64,000 nt of DNA. Origin: Leifsonia tongyongensis. Its GTDB lineage: Bacteria > Actinomycetota > Actinomycetes > Actinomycetales > Microbacteriaceae. The stretch lies in assembly GCF_010686705.1 (NCBI RefSeq), contig NZ_JAAGWY010000001.1, positions 868,001-932,000 of the forward strand, read 5' to 3'. Shown here piece by piece: positions 17,537 through 25,884 of the stretch (its first letter is position 1; every line of letters begins with the position of its first letter). The position numbers were made by a program, and so were the translations under genes. Below the pieces are notes generated by a model, which was not told the origin of the DNA, did no database searches, and saw nothing but the letters and a program-made list of their open reading frames with translations.

Positions 17537-17567
17537 GGCGTTCGCTGGAGGTTCGGGTGCCGGGCGC

Positions 17568-18344
17568 TCAGGTTCCGTCTGTCTGCGCCTGGGAGTGCGC
17601 ACCGTGCACGGGTTCGCCTGGGATCAGGACCGTCTTGCGGGTGTCGATCGCGATGATGACGCCGAGGATGATCATCGAGAGCGCGACCGAGGCGAGCGTG
17701 TCGCTCAGCCAGTGGTATCCCAGGTAGAGACGGCTGACGATCTGGGTGACGATGATGACGATGGAGACGGTGATCGCGGATCCGGTGAACCAGGGGCGCT
17801 GGATGCGGCTGGCAAGCAGGAACGTGAGGATCAGGACGAAGTCCGCCGTGCCGAGCACGTGTCCCGACGGGAACGAGTAGGTGTGGTCGGGTCCGAAGAG
17901 CATCTGGCCGATCGGCGGTCGCGGATGCTTGACCAGGGGCGCGAGCGTCAGCGCCGTGATCACCCCGACCGTCATTCCTGCCGCGAGCACCAGTGGGCGC
18001 CACAGGTGACGGGCGGCGATGATCCAGACGACAACCACTACCAGCACGATGATCGGCAGTGCGATCGGACCGAAGATGATGGCGTTCGCGATCATGAATC
18101 CCGTCGCCGGGCCGGACCGTTGTGTGTGGAACCAGTGCTCCACGGACAGATCGAGCTGCGCAACGCTGTGCGTAAGCACACCGACAAGAAGGATCGTGAA
18201 GCCGATCGCCCCGACCACGACGAGAACAGTAGCGAGAACGTAGAACCGTACTCGTACCCGTGGCTCGACGTACCGTTCCTCGACGATGAATTTGCGGTGC
18301 CAGTCCGTCCATCGACTGGTGGGTTGTTCGACTATTGCATTCAC
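17568..18344 (-). CDS. PAP2-family membrane phosphatase
   Basis: Six-helix membrane phosphatase of about 258 residues. The three PAP2 signature blocks are present: KHPRPP, PSGH and SRLYLGYHWLSD, which carry the Lys/Arg, the His and the Arg/His/Asp of the active site. Members dephosphorylate lipid phosphates such as phosphatidate or undecaprenyl pyrophosphate. The start is uncertain: GTG 18344 follows AGGGGG, but TTG 18380 and other GTG codons are in frame. The perfect palindrome CCCCTAGGGG lies just upstream. It is convergent with the GH13 gene. Confidence 0.85.
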   Translation of the reverse strand: MNAIVEQPTSRWTDWHRKFIVEERYVEPRVRVRFYVLATVLVVVGAIGFTILLVGVLTHSVAQLDLSVEHWFHTQRSGPATGFMIANAIIFGPIALPIIVLVVVVVWIIAARHLWRPLVLAAGMTVGVITALTLAPLVKHPRPPIGQMLFGPDHTYSFPSGHVLGTADFVLILTFLLASRIQRPWFTGSAITVSIVIIVTQIVSRLYLGYHWLSDTLASVALSMIILGVIIAIDTRKTVLIPGEPVHGAHSQAQTDGT

Positions 18345-18467
18345 CACTCCCACAGTCCCCCTAGGGGAGGCGACTATCAAGGGGCTCCCTGCGCATACTC
18401 AGGGTTGCGAGCGGGGGTTTCCGTGGTCACGGCTCAAGGGGTGCCGCTCGGCGGCCGGTCATGGCGG

Positions 18468-18735
18468 CGCGTCTCCTGGTGGCGCCTCTCCCGTGGCTCG
18501 TCTCCCGTGGCGCGTCTCATGATGGTGCAACTCCCGGTGACGCCTCTCATGATGGCGCAGCTCCCGGTGGCGCATCTCCTGGTGTCGCGTCTCGTGACGG
18601 CGCAGCTCCCGGTGGCGCATCTCATGATGGCGCATCTCATGATGGCGCCTCTCATGATGGTGCAACTCCCGGTGGCGCCCCTCATGATGGCGCAACTCCC
18701 GGTGGCGCCTCTCATGGTGGCGCCTCTCACGTGGC
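18468..18735. repeat. 15-bp degenerate tandem array, 18 units
   Basis: The 408-bp gap between the PAP2 and HNH genes is dominated by this array. Sixteen units are 15 bp and two (18483-18510) are 14 bp. Two alternating types occur: CGC(A/C)TCTCATGATGG and CGCARCTCCCGGTGG. From 18511 to 18735 the phase is perfect. Long stretches are open in several frames, each giving five-residue repeats, but none has the composition of an ordinary protein, so I annotate no gene. The rest of the gap (18345-18467) shows only the CCCCTAGGGG palindrome at 18358-18367. Confidence 0.9.
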
Positions 18736-18752
18736 GGTCAGGGTGTGGCGGC

Positions 18753-20441
18753 TCATGGTGGTGCTGAGTCGGGCAGCCGGATGCGTCCGCCTTTGCGGGG
18801 TGTGCGGGTCGGGTCGAGGTGCGCCGGTGGCGTGAACCACGGGATGTGTTCGCGGACCTGGATGTCCCAGCCGTCGTCGTGTACCCGATGGTGGTGGTGC
18901 GAGCAGAGCAGGATCCCGTTCTTCAGATCGGTCGGTCCGGTGTCTCTGTCCCACCAGCGGATGTGGTGCGCCTGCGTGTAGGAGGGTGGGTGTGGGCAGC
19001 CGGTCCAGGCGCAGCCGCCGTCCCGTTCGGCCAGGGCGTGCTTCTGCGCCGGGGAGAACAGTCGCTGCTTCCGGCCCAGGTCGAGCACTTCACTGTCACG
19101 CCCTAAGACCATGGGGATCAGGTTCGCGTCGGCGGCGAGCCGCCGTGCCGTGGCGGCGCTGATCGGGCTGGGTACTTCGTCGATCTCCGCCGCACCTTTC
19201 CCGGAGCGCAGGTCGGCCAACGCCACTCGGACGATCATGGTCACCGGCGGACTGCTGACACCGGACGTGCAGCCGGCTCGGTGCCGGAACACCTCGACCG
19301 CCCCATCAGACCGGAGTTGGGCCATACTCCGGGTCTCCTCCATCGCTGGCGTGTCCGGTGTGTCGGGTTCGGGGTCTTCGAACCGCACCCCCGTCGGCCG
19401 AGCCGACGCATTACGGGCGTCACCGGTGTGACCGGACTCGCCAATGTCGCCAGTGTCGCCAGGGTCGCGAGAGTCGCCAGTGTCCCGGGAGTCGCGTAAG
19501 TAGTGACCGTCGAAGGTGTCGCCAGTGTCGCGGGATTCGCCTACGTCGTGACCGTCACCGGTGTTGCGGCCATTGCGTTTGTCGTGGAAGTCGCGGGAGA
19601 CGTAGGCGGTGATCTGCGGCACCACATGGCCGGCGGATTCGGCGTCGAGGCGCCAGTCGATGCGGGTCATCCCATCCCGGGTGGTGGTGATCGTCAACGA
19701 CCGGCGCCTGCGCTGGATCTGCTCACGTGGTTCGGTGCCGTCCTCATCCAGCCGGTCCCGGAGCTGGATCGCCGCACGGCGCATCTGCTCGACGGTCAGG
19801 GCCGGCGCATGCTCGACCAACAACCGCTCACCCCTATGGCGTTGCTCCAGGCTGCAGCCGTCGCCGGTCTTACCCAGCTCCCGGATGATGACCCCCGCCT
19901 GCTCCACCGATACGTGACCGGTAGGCGCAGCGCCGGTCTTGGGGTCGCCCGAGGCTTCCGGTTCTCCCGGGTCACGGGCATCGGCGGGGTCACCGAGGAG
20001 CGCGGCAGCCAACTCGGGGAACTCGGGTGGCAGTTCTTCGCCGGTGAGCGTGTGTTTCGGTGCGGTCGCCCGGGCCACCGCACACAACTGTCGGGCGTTC
20101 GGCAGGCTGGTCCGCCACAGTTCCGCCAGAAACGACCCGATATCACCGTGCCCACCGGCCCGCACCGGATCCGTGGCTGGGTCCAGGCTGCCGGCCCGGT
20201 CCAGGGCGGCGATCCGCCGCAACGCCACCCGCTCCACCGCCGCCCGCACCACACCGATCGCCGCCAGCGACCGGGCGTGCAGTTGCGCTTCGCTCAGACC
20301 GGATGCACCCGCTTCCGCCCCCGCCCCCGCAGCCGCATCCGCCACTGCACTTGCACCCGCCCCCGCATCCGCTTCGAGCGCGCGTAACGCGTCGAGCGCA
20401 GCGGCGACCGCGGCGAGATCGTCGGCGGGTGGGAAGGTCAT
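18753..20441 (-). CDS. DUF222 / 13E12-type HNH endonuclease family protein
   Basis: Protein of 562 residues with the two-part design of actinobacterial 13E12-repeat proteins: an N-terminal helical DUF222 region and a C-terminal HNH nuclease motif (CAWTGCP, AHHIRWWDRDTGPTDLKNG region, LCSHHHHRVHDDGW). An Ala/Gly-rich stretch lies near residues 25-50. A low-complexity Asp/Gly/Thr/Ser segment of about 45 residues, built on RDTGD/TGDIGES units, interrupts the middle. Start ATG 20441 follows GGTGGA. These genes are often multicopy and move between sites, but I see no inverted repeats or target duplication here. Confidence 0.88.
   Translation of the reverse strand: MTFPPADDLAAVAAALDALRALEADAGAGASAVADAAAGAGAEAGASGLSEAQLHARSLAAIGVVRAAVERVALRRIAALDRAGSLDPATDPVRAGGHGDIGSFLAELWRTSLPNARQLCAVARATAPKHTLTGEELPPEFPELAAALLGDPADARDPGEPEASGDPKTGAAPTGHVSVEQAGVIIRELGKTGDGCSLEQRHRGERLLVEHAPALTVEQMRRAAIQLRDRLDEDGTEPREQIQRRRRSLTITTTRDGMTRIDWRLDAESAGHVVPQITAYVSRDFHDKRNGRNTGDGHDVGESRDTGDTFDGHYLRDSRDTGDSRDPGDTGDIGESGHTGDARNASARPTGVRFEDPEPDTPDTPAMEETRSMAQLRSDGAVEVFRHRAGCTSGVSSPPVTMIVRVALADLRSGKGAAEIDEVPSPISAATARRLAADANLIPMVLGRDSEVLDLGRKQRLFSPAQKHALAERDGGCAWTGCPHPPSYTQAHHIRWWDRDTGPTDLKNGILLCSHHHHRVHDDGWDIQVREHIPWFTPPAHLDPTRTPRKGGRIRLPDSAPP
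19430..19560 (-). repeat. Internal 9-bp-type degenerate repeat in HNH gene
   Basis: Degenerate TCGCCAGTG-like units (plus strand) run through this stretch and encode a (R/S)-D-T-G-D/G-D-I-G-E-S segment between the DUF222 and HNH regions. The periodicity is a multiple of three, so copy-number changes would keep the frame. Confidence 0.7.
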
Positions 20442-20605
20442 GGTTCCACCCAACCAGCAGCCACCGACATTCCAAGCCGCGAATAAACAACCTCTGATCA
20501 GCAATTTCCCTGTGGATAGATTCCGAGATCACCCAATTGTGGAGGACTCGACGAAACCCCCGATCACCTCACGGAACGCGTGACGACAGGCAGCAGCTCA
20601 GCAAC

Positions 20606-20704
20606 TCACCGACGTCGTTTGAACCGATCGACAACCAGCGCTCCGGCCATCACCGCACTGGTGACGATGACGATCAGCCAGGCTGCGATGTCGGCGCCGA
20701 CCAT
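20606..20704 (-). CDS. Possible small single-helix membrane protein
   Basis: ORF of 32 residues, starting MVGADIAAWLIVIVTSAVM and ending with a basic DRFKRRR tail. One hydrophobic helix (about residues 6-24) followed by positive residues is the pattern of a small inner-membrane protein with the tail inside. It begins 15 bp after the E2 gene stop in the same direction, so it would be the last gene of the E1-E2 operon. GAGGAG directly abuts the ATG, closer than usual, which weakens the call. I recognise no family. The remaining gap 20442-20605 shows no gene. Confidence 0.35.
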   Translation of the reverse strand: MVGADIAAWLIVIVTSAVMAGALVVDRFKRRR

Positions 20705-20719
20705 CTCCTCGACCGGCGC

Positions 20720-22273
20720 TCAGATCAGGATCGAGAGCGGACTCTCGATGCACGCGACGAATGCGGTGAGCCAGCGTGCAGCCAATGCCCCATCCACGGC
20801 GCGATGGTCGACGGACAGGATGCACCGCATCACGGTCGCGACGGATAGTTCCCCATCGACGACGACCGCGGCCGGCTTCGCGGCGCCGACAGCGAGAATG
20901 CCGGACTGCGGCGGATTCAGGATCGCGGCGAACTCCGTCACCCCGTACATGCCGAGGTTCGTGACGGAGAAGCTCCCTCCTTCGAGTTCATCCTGTCGAA
21001 GGCGTCCGCCCCGCGCTCGTTCCACCAGCTCGGTGATCCGGCCGCTGAGCGCACCGACACCGAGGGACTGGACATCGCGAACGACGGGCGTGAGGAGACC
21101 TCCATCGGTCGCCACCGCGACGGCGATGTCCACCGATTCCCACTGTCGGAGGTGCGTGTCGGTCCAGGTGACGTTCGCTTCGGGTACCGCGGCGAAAGCC
21201 CGCGCGACAGCTTTGACGACGAGATCGTTCAACGAGACCTTGACGCGCGAGGTGGCATTGATCGCTGCACGCAAGTCGAGGAGTTCATCCACTCGGCAGT
21301 CGGCCGTCAGATAAAAGTGTGGAACGGTCGTCTTGCTTTCGGTCAACCGACGGGCTATTGCGCGTCGCATGCCGGTGTGCGGAATGGCCAGATAGCCGCC
21401 GTGGCTGTCCGATGCCGTCGAGGACGCGCTCGAGCCGACGGTCGGTGCTCCGGATGCACGGCTCGGCTCGGTCGCGCTCGGCCCAGACGCGCTCGGCCCA
21501 GGCGCGCTCGGCCCAGACGCGCTCGGCCCAGGCGCGCTCAGCTCGGTCGCGCTCGGCCCAGGCGCGCTCAGCTCGGTCGCGCTCGCCTCAGGCGCGCTCG
21601 GCTCCGGCGCGCTCTGCCCAGGCACGCTCGGCACCAGGGCGACCAGTGCCGCTTCGACATCCGCCCGGACGATCCGTCCGCCTGGTCCACTCGGCCGCAC
21701 GGTCGTGAGATCGATCCCGCTCTCCCTGGCCCGCCGCCGCGCCAGTGGGCTGGCGAACAGCCGGGTCTTCGCGGCGCTCTCCGGGGCCGCATCCGCGTCA
21801 CCCGCGGCACCCACCGCGTCCGCCGGCACCGCAGCATCCGCGCCGCGCACCACGTCCGCCGGCACCGCAGCATCCGCGCCGCGCACCACGTCCGCCGGCA
21901 CCGCAGCATCCGCGCCGCGCACCGCATCCGCCGGCACCGCAGCAATCCCGCCGCCTGCGGCATCCACCAGCACCGCAGCCACAGCCCCGGCGCCCGCCGC
22001 ACCGAGGGCCGCGTCGATCTCCGCCTCGGACTCTCCCCGCGTGATGAGGACCGCGATCGGCGCACCGACCTGCGTCGCGTCCCCCGGCTGCGCAAGGATC
22101 CGTCCCAGGATCCCGTCCTGCTCGGCCGGCAGGTCGACCAGCGCCTTCTCCGTCTCGATCTCGGCAATGGTCTGTCCGACGGCGAACGAGGCCCCGGGTT
22201 CGATGGTCCAGGCCGCGACGACGGCTTCGGTCGCGTTGGCGAGCACTTCGGGCATTCTCAGGATGGTCGCCAT
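20720..22273 (-). CDS. Dihydrolipoamide acyltransferase (E2) of 2-oxoacid dehydrogenase complex
   Basis: E2 core of 517 residues. Domains in order: lipoyl domain (residues 1-78, lipoyl Lys in ETEKALVDL), a repeat-rich Ala/Val/Asp linker, the peripheral-subunit-binding domain (FASPLARRRARESGIDL region, about 165-200), a second Ser/Ala/Pro/Gly linker of five-residue repeats, and the catalytic domain with DHRAVDG near the C-terminus. It transfers the acyl group from E1 to CoA. ATG 22273 lies 2 nt after the E1 stop. The acyl specificity (acetyl, branched-chain or acetoin-derived) is not clear. E3 is not encoded in this window. Confidence 0.9.
   Translation of the reverse strand: MATILRMPEVLANATEAVVAAWTIEPGASFAVGQTIAEIETEKALVDLPAEQDGILGRILAQPGDATQVGAPIAVLITRGESEAEIDAALGAAGAGAVAAVLVDAAGGGIAAVPADAVRGADAAVPADVVRGADAAVPADVVRGADAAVPADAVGAAGDADAAPESAAKTRLFASPLARRRARESGIDLTTVRPSGPGGRIVRADVEAALVALVPSVPGQSAPEPSAPEASATELSAPGPSATELSAPGPSASGPSAPGPSASGPSATEPSRASGAPTVGSSASSTASDSHGGYLAIPHTGMRRAIARRLTESKTTVPHFYLTADCRVDELLDLRAAINATSRVKVSLNDLVVKAVARAFAAVPEANVTWTDTHLRQWESVDIAVAVATDGGLLTPVVRDVQSLGVGALSGRITELVERARGGRLRQDELEGGSFSVTNLGMYGVTEFAAILNPPQSGILAVGAAKPAAVVVDGELSVATVMRCILSVDHRAVDGALAARWLTAFVACIESPLSILI
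21466..21630 (-). repeat. 15-bp repeat encoding second E2 linker
   Basis: Eleven consecutive 15-bp units (types GCCCAGGCGCGCTCG and GCTCGGTCGCGCTCG on the plus strand) encode a Ser-Ala-Pro-Gly-Pro-like linker between the subunit-binding and catalytic domains. Such linkers are flexible by design and tolerate length change. Confidence 0.9.
21817..21944 (-). repeat. 36-bp repeat encoding first E2 linker
   Basis: Three near-identical 36-bp units (21817-21852, 21853-21888, 21889-21924) and a partial fourth encode a 12-residue unit ADAAVPADVVRG in the linker after the lipoyl domain. The DNA identity is nearly complete, implying recent expansion or gene conversion. Confidence 0.92.
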
Positions 22274-22275
22274 GG

Positions 22276-24465
22276 CTACAGCGCGCCTCCGCGTCCGGCG
22301 AGCGCGAGCTCGAGTCCTGCGACGACCTCTTCGGTCCGCGCGATCGCGGCACGCTCGAGCACTCGGGAGATGCTCGGACTCGCTTCCGCTCCGGTGACGC
22401 GCTGGACCGGCTGGTCGAGCCAGTCGAAGTACCGGCGCTGGATCTCGTCTGCGAGCCAGCCGCCGTACGACGTTCCCGCGGCGCCCTGCTCCACGATGAG
22501 CACGTTGTTGGTCTTCCGGATGCTCGCACCGATGGTGTCCCAGTCGAGCGATGCCCGATCCAGCCACCGCAGGTCGATCAGTTCAGCGTCGGCCCCGACC
22601 CGTTCGATGGCTTCGAGGCTGTGGCCGACCATCGACAGGTAGCTGATGACCGTGAGGGAGTCGCCGTGGCGTCGCACGGCCGCCGATCCGACCGGGATGA
22701 CGTAGTCGAGGTCACCGGCCGGCACCTCGCCGACCTGCCCGTAGAGGTCGACATGTTCGATGACCAGCACGGGATCCTGAAGCGCGAGGGCGCTGTTCAT
22801 CAGTCCGATGTAGTCCGCGGGACTCGACGGGGCGACAATGCGCCAGCCCGGGCTCGTCGCGAAGATCCCCGCAGGATCCATCAGATGCTGGGAGCCGTAC
22901 CCTGAGCCCATCGCGACTTTGGTGCGCAGCACGAGCGGTACAGGGTTCTCGCCGCCGAACATGTGCCTGGCCTTGCCGATCTGGTTGAAGAGCTGGTCGG
23001 CTGCGACCCACATGAAGTCGGGATACATGAATTCGACGACGGGACGGAATCGACCGTCGAGCGCGATTCCCCCGCCGAGTCCGGCGAAGGCGTTCTCGCT
23101 GATCGGGGTTCCGAGCACGCGCCCGGTGAACTTGCCGGCGAGGCCTTTGGTCGCGCCGTTGGTTCCTCCGTTGAGGCGGTGCACGTCTTCGCCCAGGATG
23201 ACGATGCGCTCATCCTCGCTCATGCGGCGATCCATCACGGCGGCGACGGCGTCGATGAACTTCTTCGTCTCCTTCGCCCCGCCGAACGTCGTGGGCTCCA
23301 GGGTCCTCGCGGCGGCCAGTTCGCTGCCGTCACCACGCACCCCGACGTTCACGAAGTCGACGTCGGGCCAGAGCCCGGGGCGGATGCGCCGCTTGCCGGG
23401 ATGGTCCGGATCCGGTTCGACCAGCTGGTCGACAGCTCGCGCCATCGCCGCCTCCGCCTGCTCACGCACGGCCGCCACACCCGCCGTGTCGATGAGGCCG
23501 AGTTTCGTCATCTCCGCCGCAACACGCTCGAGCGGATCCCGGGCACGCCAGGCCGCCTCCTCTTCTTTGGTGCGGTAGCCGAAGGCGCTTCCGGGGAAGG
23601 ATCCGTTCTGGTGGAAGAAGCGGTACACCTCGGCTTCGATGACCGCAGGCCCCGCACCGGCGCGCATGACTGCTTCCGCCTCTTTCATCGCGAGATGCAC
23701 GGCGAGGGGATCCATCCCGTCGACACGCCAGGACGGGATGTTGAACCCGAGCGCGCGGGCGGAGAGCCTCGGTTCACCGGTCGCCTCCGCGACACTCGTC
23801 GAGACCGCGTACAGGTTGTTCTCGATGAAGAAGGCGACGGGCAGCTTCCAGGCCGAGGCCAGGTTCATCGTCTCGAGGACCGAGCCGATGTTGACGGCGC
23901 CGTCGCCGAAGTACGAGACGGTGACATCGGAGGTACCGCTGTTCTTCTGTGCCCAGGCGTTTCCGGCGGCAAGCGGCACCCCGCCACCGACGATGGCGTT
24001 CGTCCCGAGTGCGCCTGCTTCGAACCACTGCAGGTGCATCGACCCGCCACGTCCGTGGCAGTACCCCTGTGCGAGTCCGAGGATCTCGGCGAGCGTCCGC
24101 TGCAGCACCGTCTGCACGCCATCATCGACGAGCGAGGTGAGCGACAGCGTGCCACCGGTCACGTGGTTGATCGCCTTGGCGAGGAACTGGTGGTGACCGC
24201 GATGCGACCCGTTGACCGCATCCGATGACGTCAGGCCCACGATCGATCCGACCGCACCGCCTTCCTGGCCGATGCTGGAGTGGGCGGGACCGTGGACCAG
24301 ACCCTCACCGGCGAGTTCGAGTACCGCCTCTTCGAAGGCCCTGATCAGGTGGAGCTGTCCGAGCATGGTGGCGAGCAGGGCCGGATCCGCGTTCTTCCAG
24401 TCCTGCGGGGTGGTGGTGAGTTCGATCCAGGGGGACCCGGGTTCCAAACGTCGTCGTTTCGGCAT
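22276..24465 (-). CDS. Fused alpha-beta E1 (TPP-dependent) 2-oxoacid dehydrogenase
   Basis: Single chain of 729 residues combining the E1 alpha half (about 1-345; TPP motif FGDGAVNIGSV ending ENNLYAVS) and the E1 beta half (about 370-729; ILGEDVHRLNGG and GYGSQHLMDP). It decarboxylates a 2-oxoacid and passes the acyl group to E2. Substrate specificity is unassigned; acetoin-, branched-chain- and pyruvate-type E1 proteins are all similar here. The start ATG 24465 has no proper Shine-Dalgarno spacing but has a strong -10 (TATGAT) 6 nt upstream, so the mRNA is probably leaderless. Confidence 0.88.
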   Translation of the reverse strand: MPKRRRLEPGSPWIELTTTPQDWKNADPALLATMLGQLHLIRAFEEAVLELAGEGLVHGPAHSSIGQEGGAVGSIVGLTSSDAVNGSHRGHHQFLAKAINHVTGGTLSLTSLVDDGVQTVLQRTLAEILGLAQGYCHGRGGSMHLQWFEAGALGTNAIVGGGVPLAAGNAWAQKNSGTSDVTVSYFGDGAVNIGSVLETMNLASAWKLPVAFFIENNLYAVSTSVAEATGEPRLSARALGFNIPSWRVDGMDPLAVHLAMKEAEAVMRAGAGPAVIEAEVYRFFHQNGSFPGSAFGYRTKEEEAAWRARDPLERVAAEMTKLGLIDTAGVAAVREQAEAAMARAVDQLVEPDPDHPGKRRIRPGLWPDVDFVNVGVRGDGSELAAARTLEPTTFGGAKETKKFIDAVAAVMDRRMSEDERIVILGEDVHRLNGGTNGATKGLAGKFTGRVLGTPISENAFAGLGGGIALDGRFRPVVEFMYPDFMWVAADQLFNQIGKARHMFGGENPVPLVLRTKVAMGSGYGSQHLMDPAGIFATSPGWRIVAPSSPADYIGLMNSALALQDPVLVIEHVDLYGQVGEVPAGDLDYVIPVGSAAVRRHGDSLTVISYLSMVGHSLEAIERVGADAELIDLRWLDRASLDWDTIGASIRKTNNVLIVEQGAAGTSYGGWLADEIQRRYFDWLDQPVQRVTGAEASPSISRVLERAAIARTEEVVAGLELALAGRGGAL

Positions 24466-24471
24466 GCTCCG

Positions 24472-24501
24472 ATCATAAGCAAGGATTGCATCCAATCTCA
24501 A
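24472..24501 (-). promoter_or_regulatory. E1-E2 promoter with operator in the spacer
   Basis: Minus strand: TTGAGA (24501-24496), 18-nt spacer, TATGAT (24477-24472), then 6 nt to the E1 ATG. The palindrome GATTG-CATC-CAATC (24484-24497) fills the spacer and touches the -35. A repressor bound here would block polymerase directly. Confidence 0.7.
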
Positions 24502-24544
24502 CCAATTCACGATGAGGATCGTAGAAAAGTGCGATATTGGGGCA

Positions 24545-24560
24545 TTATTGTATCCAATAA
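24545..24560 (+). promoter_or_regulatory. Second GntR-type operator, TTATTG-TATC-CAATAA
   Basis: A 16-bp inverted repeat with perfect 6-bp arms shares the core ATTG-(T/C)ATC-CAAT with the site at 24484-24497. The centres are 62 bp apart, about six helical turns. It lies just upstream of the VOC gene and its GGAG site. The GntR gene two genes downstream is the obvious binder. Confidence 0.7.
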
Positions 24561-24588
24561 CCAACGACGCAGTTCTGAGGAGCAGCCC

Positions 24589-25122
24589 ATGCCCGGCGGA
24601 ATCCCCGGCCTTCGCGGCACCGACCACATCGGCTTCACCGTGCCCGACCTCGACCAGGCCACGGCCTTCTTCGTCGACGTCATCGGCTGCGAGTACGCCT
24701 TCGCGCTCGGCCCGTTCGACCACCCCGACGACGACTGGATGCGCGACCACCTGGGCGTGCATCCGCGAACCGTGATGCGGCAGAACCGATTCTTCCGCTG
24801 CGAGAACGGCCCGACGTTCGAGGTGTTTCAATACGAGCCGGCCGACCCGCCGGCGCCTCAGCCGCTCAACAGCGATCTCGGAGGCCACCACCTGGCGTTC
24901 TACGTCGACGACTTCGACCGAGCGCTCGACTACCTGCGCGAACAGGGAGTCGAGATCATGGGCGAGCCGACCTCCAGCGCGAGCCACAACGAGGGCCAGC
25001 GCTGGGTGTACTTCCGCAGTCCGTGGGGGATGCAGTTCGAGTTGGTGAGCTACCCGGACGGCAAGGCCTACGAGCGGTACTCGGCTGTTAAACTGTGGCA
25101 TCCTGCGTTCCCTGCCGAGTGA
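24589..25122 (+). CDS. VOC-superfamily metalloprotein (glyoxalase/dioxygenase fold)
   Basis: Protein of 177 residues with two paired beta-alpha-beta-beta-beta modules. Candidate metal ligands are His at about residue 12 (TDHIGFTVPD), His in GGHHLAFYVDDFD, and Glu in WGMQFELVSYPDG. It resembles lactoylglutathione-lyase-like and extradiol-like VOC proteins, and the reaction is not predictable. ATG 24589 follows GAGGAG by 6 nt. It is divergent from the E1-E2 operon, shares the operator region, and is followed by the GntR gene, so it probably acts in the same pathway. Confidence 0.82.
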   Translation: MPGGIPGLRGTDHIGFTVPDLDQATAFFVDVIGCEYAFALGPFDHPDDDWMRDHLGVHPRTVMRQNRFFRCENGPTFEVFQYEPADPPAPQPLNSDLGGHHLAFYVDDFDRALDYLREQGVEIMGEPTSSASHNEGQRWVYFRSPWGMQFELVSYPDGKAYERYSAVKLWHPAFPAE

Positions 25123-25146
25123 GTCGCCGAAGGGGACCTGAACGGA

Positions 25147-25821
25147 ATGGGGACGATGCCATCCACGACGAGTCGTGACGGTGGTGCGGGCAGTCGCATC
25201 GCGGATTCGCTGCGCGACGCCATCCTGAGAGGGGTCTACGCTCCCGGGGCCCGCATCCGCCAGGAAGACCTCGCCGCGGAGTTCGGAGCGAGCAGACTCC
25301 CGGTGCGCGATGCGCTCCGCATCCTCGAATCCGACGGTCTCGTCACGCTCGTCGCCAACACCGGCGCCTGGGTCTCGCATCTGAGTCTCGACGAGTGCCA
25401 GGAGGTCTACCAGATCCGCGAGCGGATCGAGCCGCTCCTTCTCCGCTACAGCGCAGAGCACCTCGACGCCGAGACCGTCGACCGCCTCGCCGCGCTGGCC
25501 GACCGGATGCAGGCGGGTACCGACGTCGAAACGTTCCTCCGGCTCGACCGCGAATTCCACCTGCTCTCGTACAGTGCGGCACAGACGTCGATCCTCGGCG
25601 AGACGGTCCAGCGGCTGTGGAACTCGACCCAGCACTACCGCCGCGCGTTCACGCTGCTGATCGGACCGGACGCCAGCAGGGCGGTCCACTACGAGCACCA
25701 GCTCCTCGTGGCCGCCCTGCGACGGGGTGACATCGACGATGCCGAACGCGTGCTGTTCGGACACATCCGGCGCACGCGACTCGAACTGCTGCAGCATCCG
25801 GAGTTGTTCCAGCAGCCCTAG
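25147..25821 (+). CDS. GntR-family regulator, FCD type
   Basis: Repressor of 224 residues. A winged helix-turn-helix (about 15-80, with LAAEFGASRLPVRDALRILE) is followed by an FCD helical ligand domain (about 90-215) carrying the metal-site pattern Asp-x3-His in RLDREFHLLSY and a later His in HYEHQLLVAAL. It sits 24 bp after the VOC gene. Two matching ATTG-N4-CAAT palindromes in the nearby divergent promoter region are its likely targets, giving autoregulation with control of E1-E2. The ligand is probably a carboxylic acid intermediate, which is inference from the family. Confidence 0.9.
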   Translation: MGTMPSTTSRDGGAGSRIADSLRDAILRGVYAPGARIRQEDLAAEFGASRLPVRDALRILESDGLVTLVANTGAWVSHLSLDECQEVYQIRERIEPLLLRYSAEHLDAETVDRLAALADRMQAGTDVETFLRLDREFHLLSYSAAQTSILGETVQRLWNSTQHYRRAFTLLIGPDASRAVHYEHQLLVAALRRGDIDDAERVLFGHIRRTRLELLQHPELFQQP

Positions 25822-25884
25822 GCCGGTCTGATCTGCGGCCGAATTCGCCGCGCCGAGGGAGACCCGCGGGAGTAGGTTTCCAGT

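Noticed and set aside
18461-18835. Plus-strand ORF reading as a Gly-Ala-Ser-His-Asp collagen-like repeat protein
   Set aside because: It exists only because the 15-bp array is open over long stretches; there is no ribosome site, and other frames give equally regular pentapeptides, so coding is not supported.
18753-20441. HNH gene as a mobile intron or insertion sequence
   Set aside because: No terminal inverted repeats, target duplication, transposase or intron structure was seen; only the 13E12-type architecture supports past mobility.
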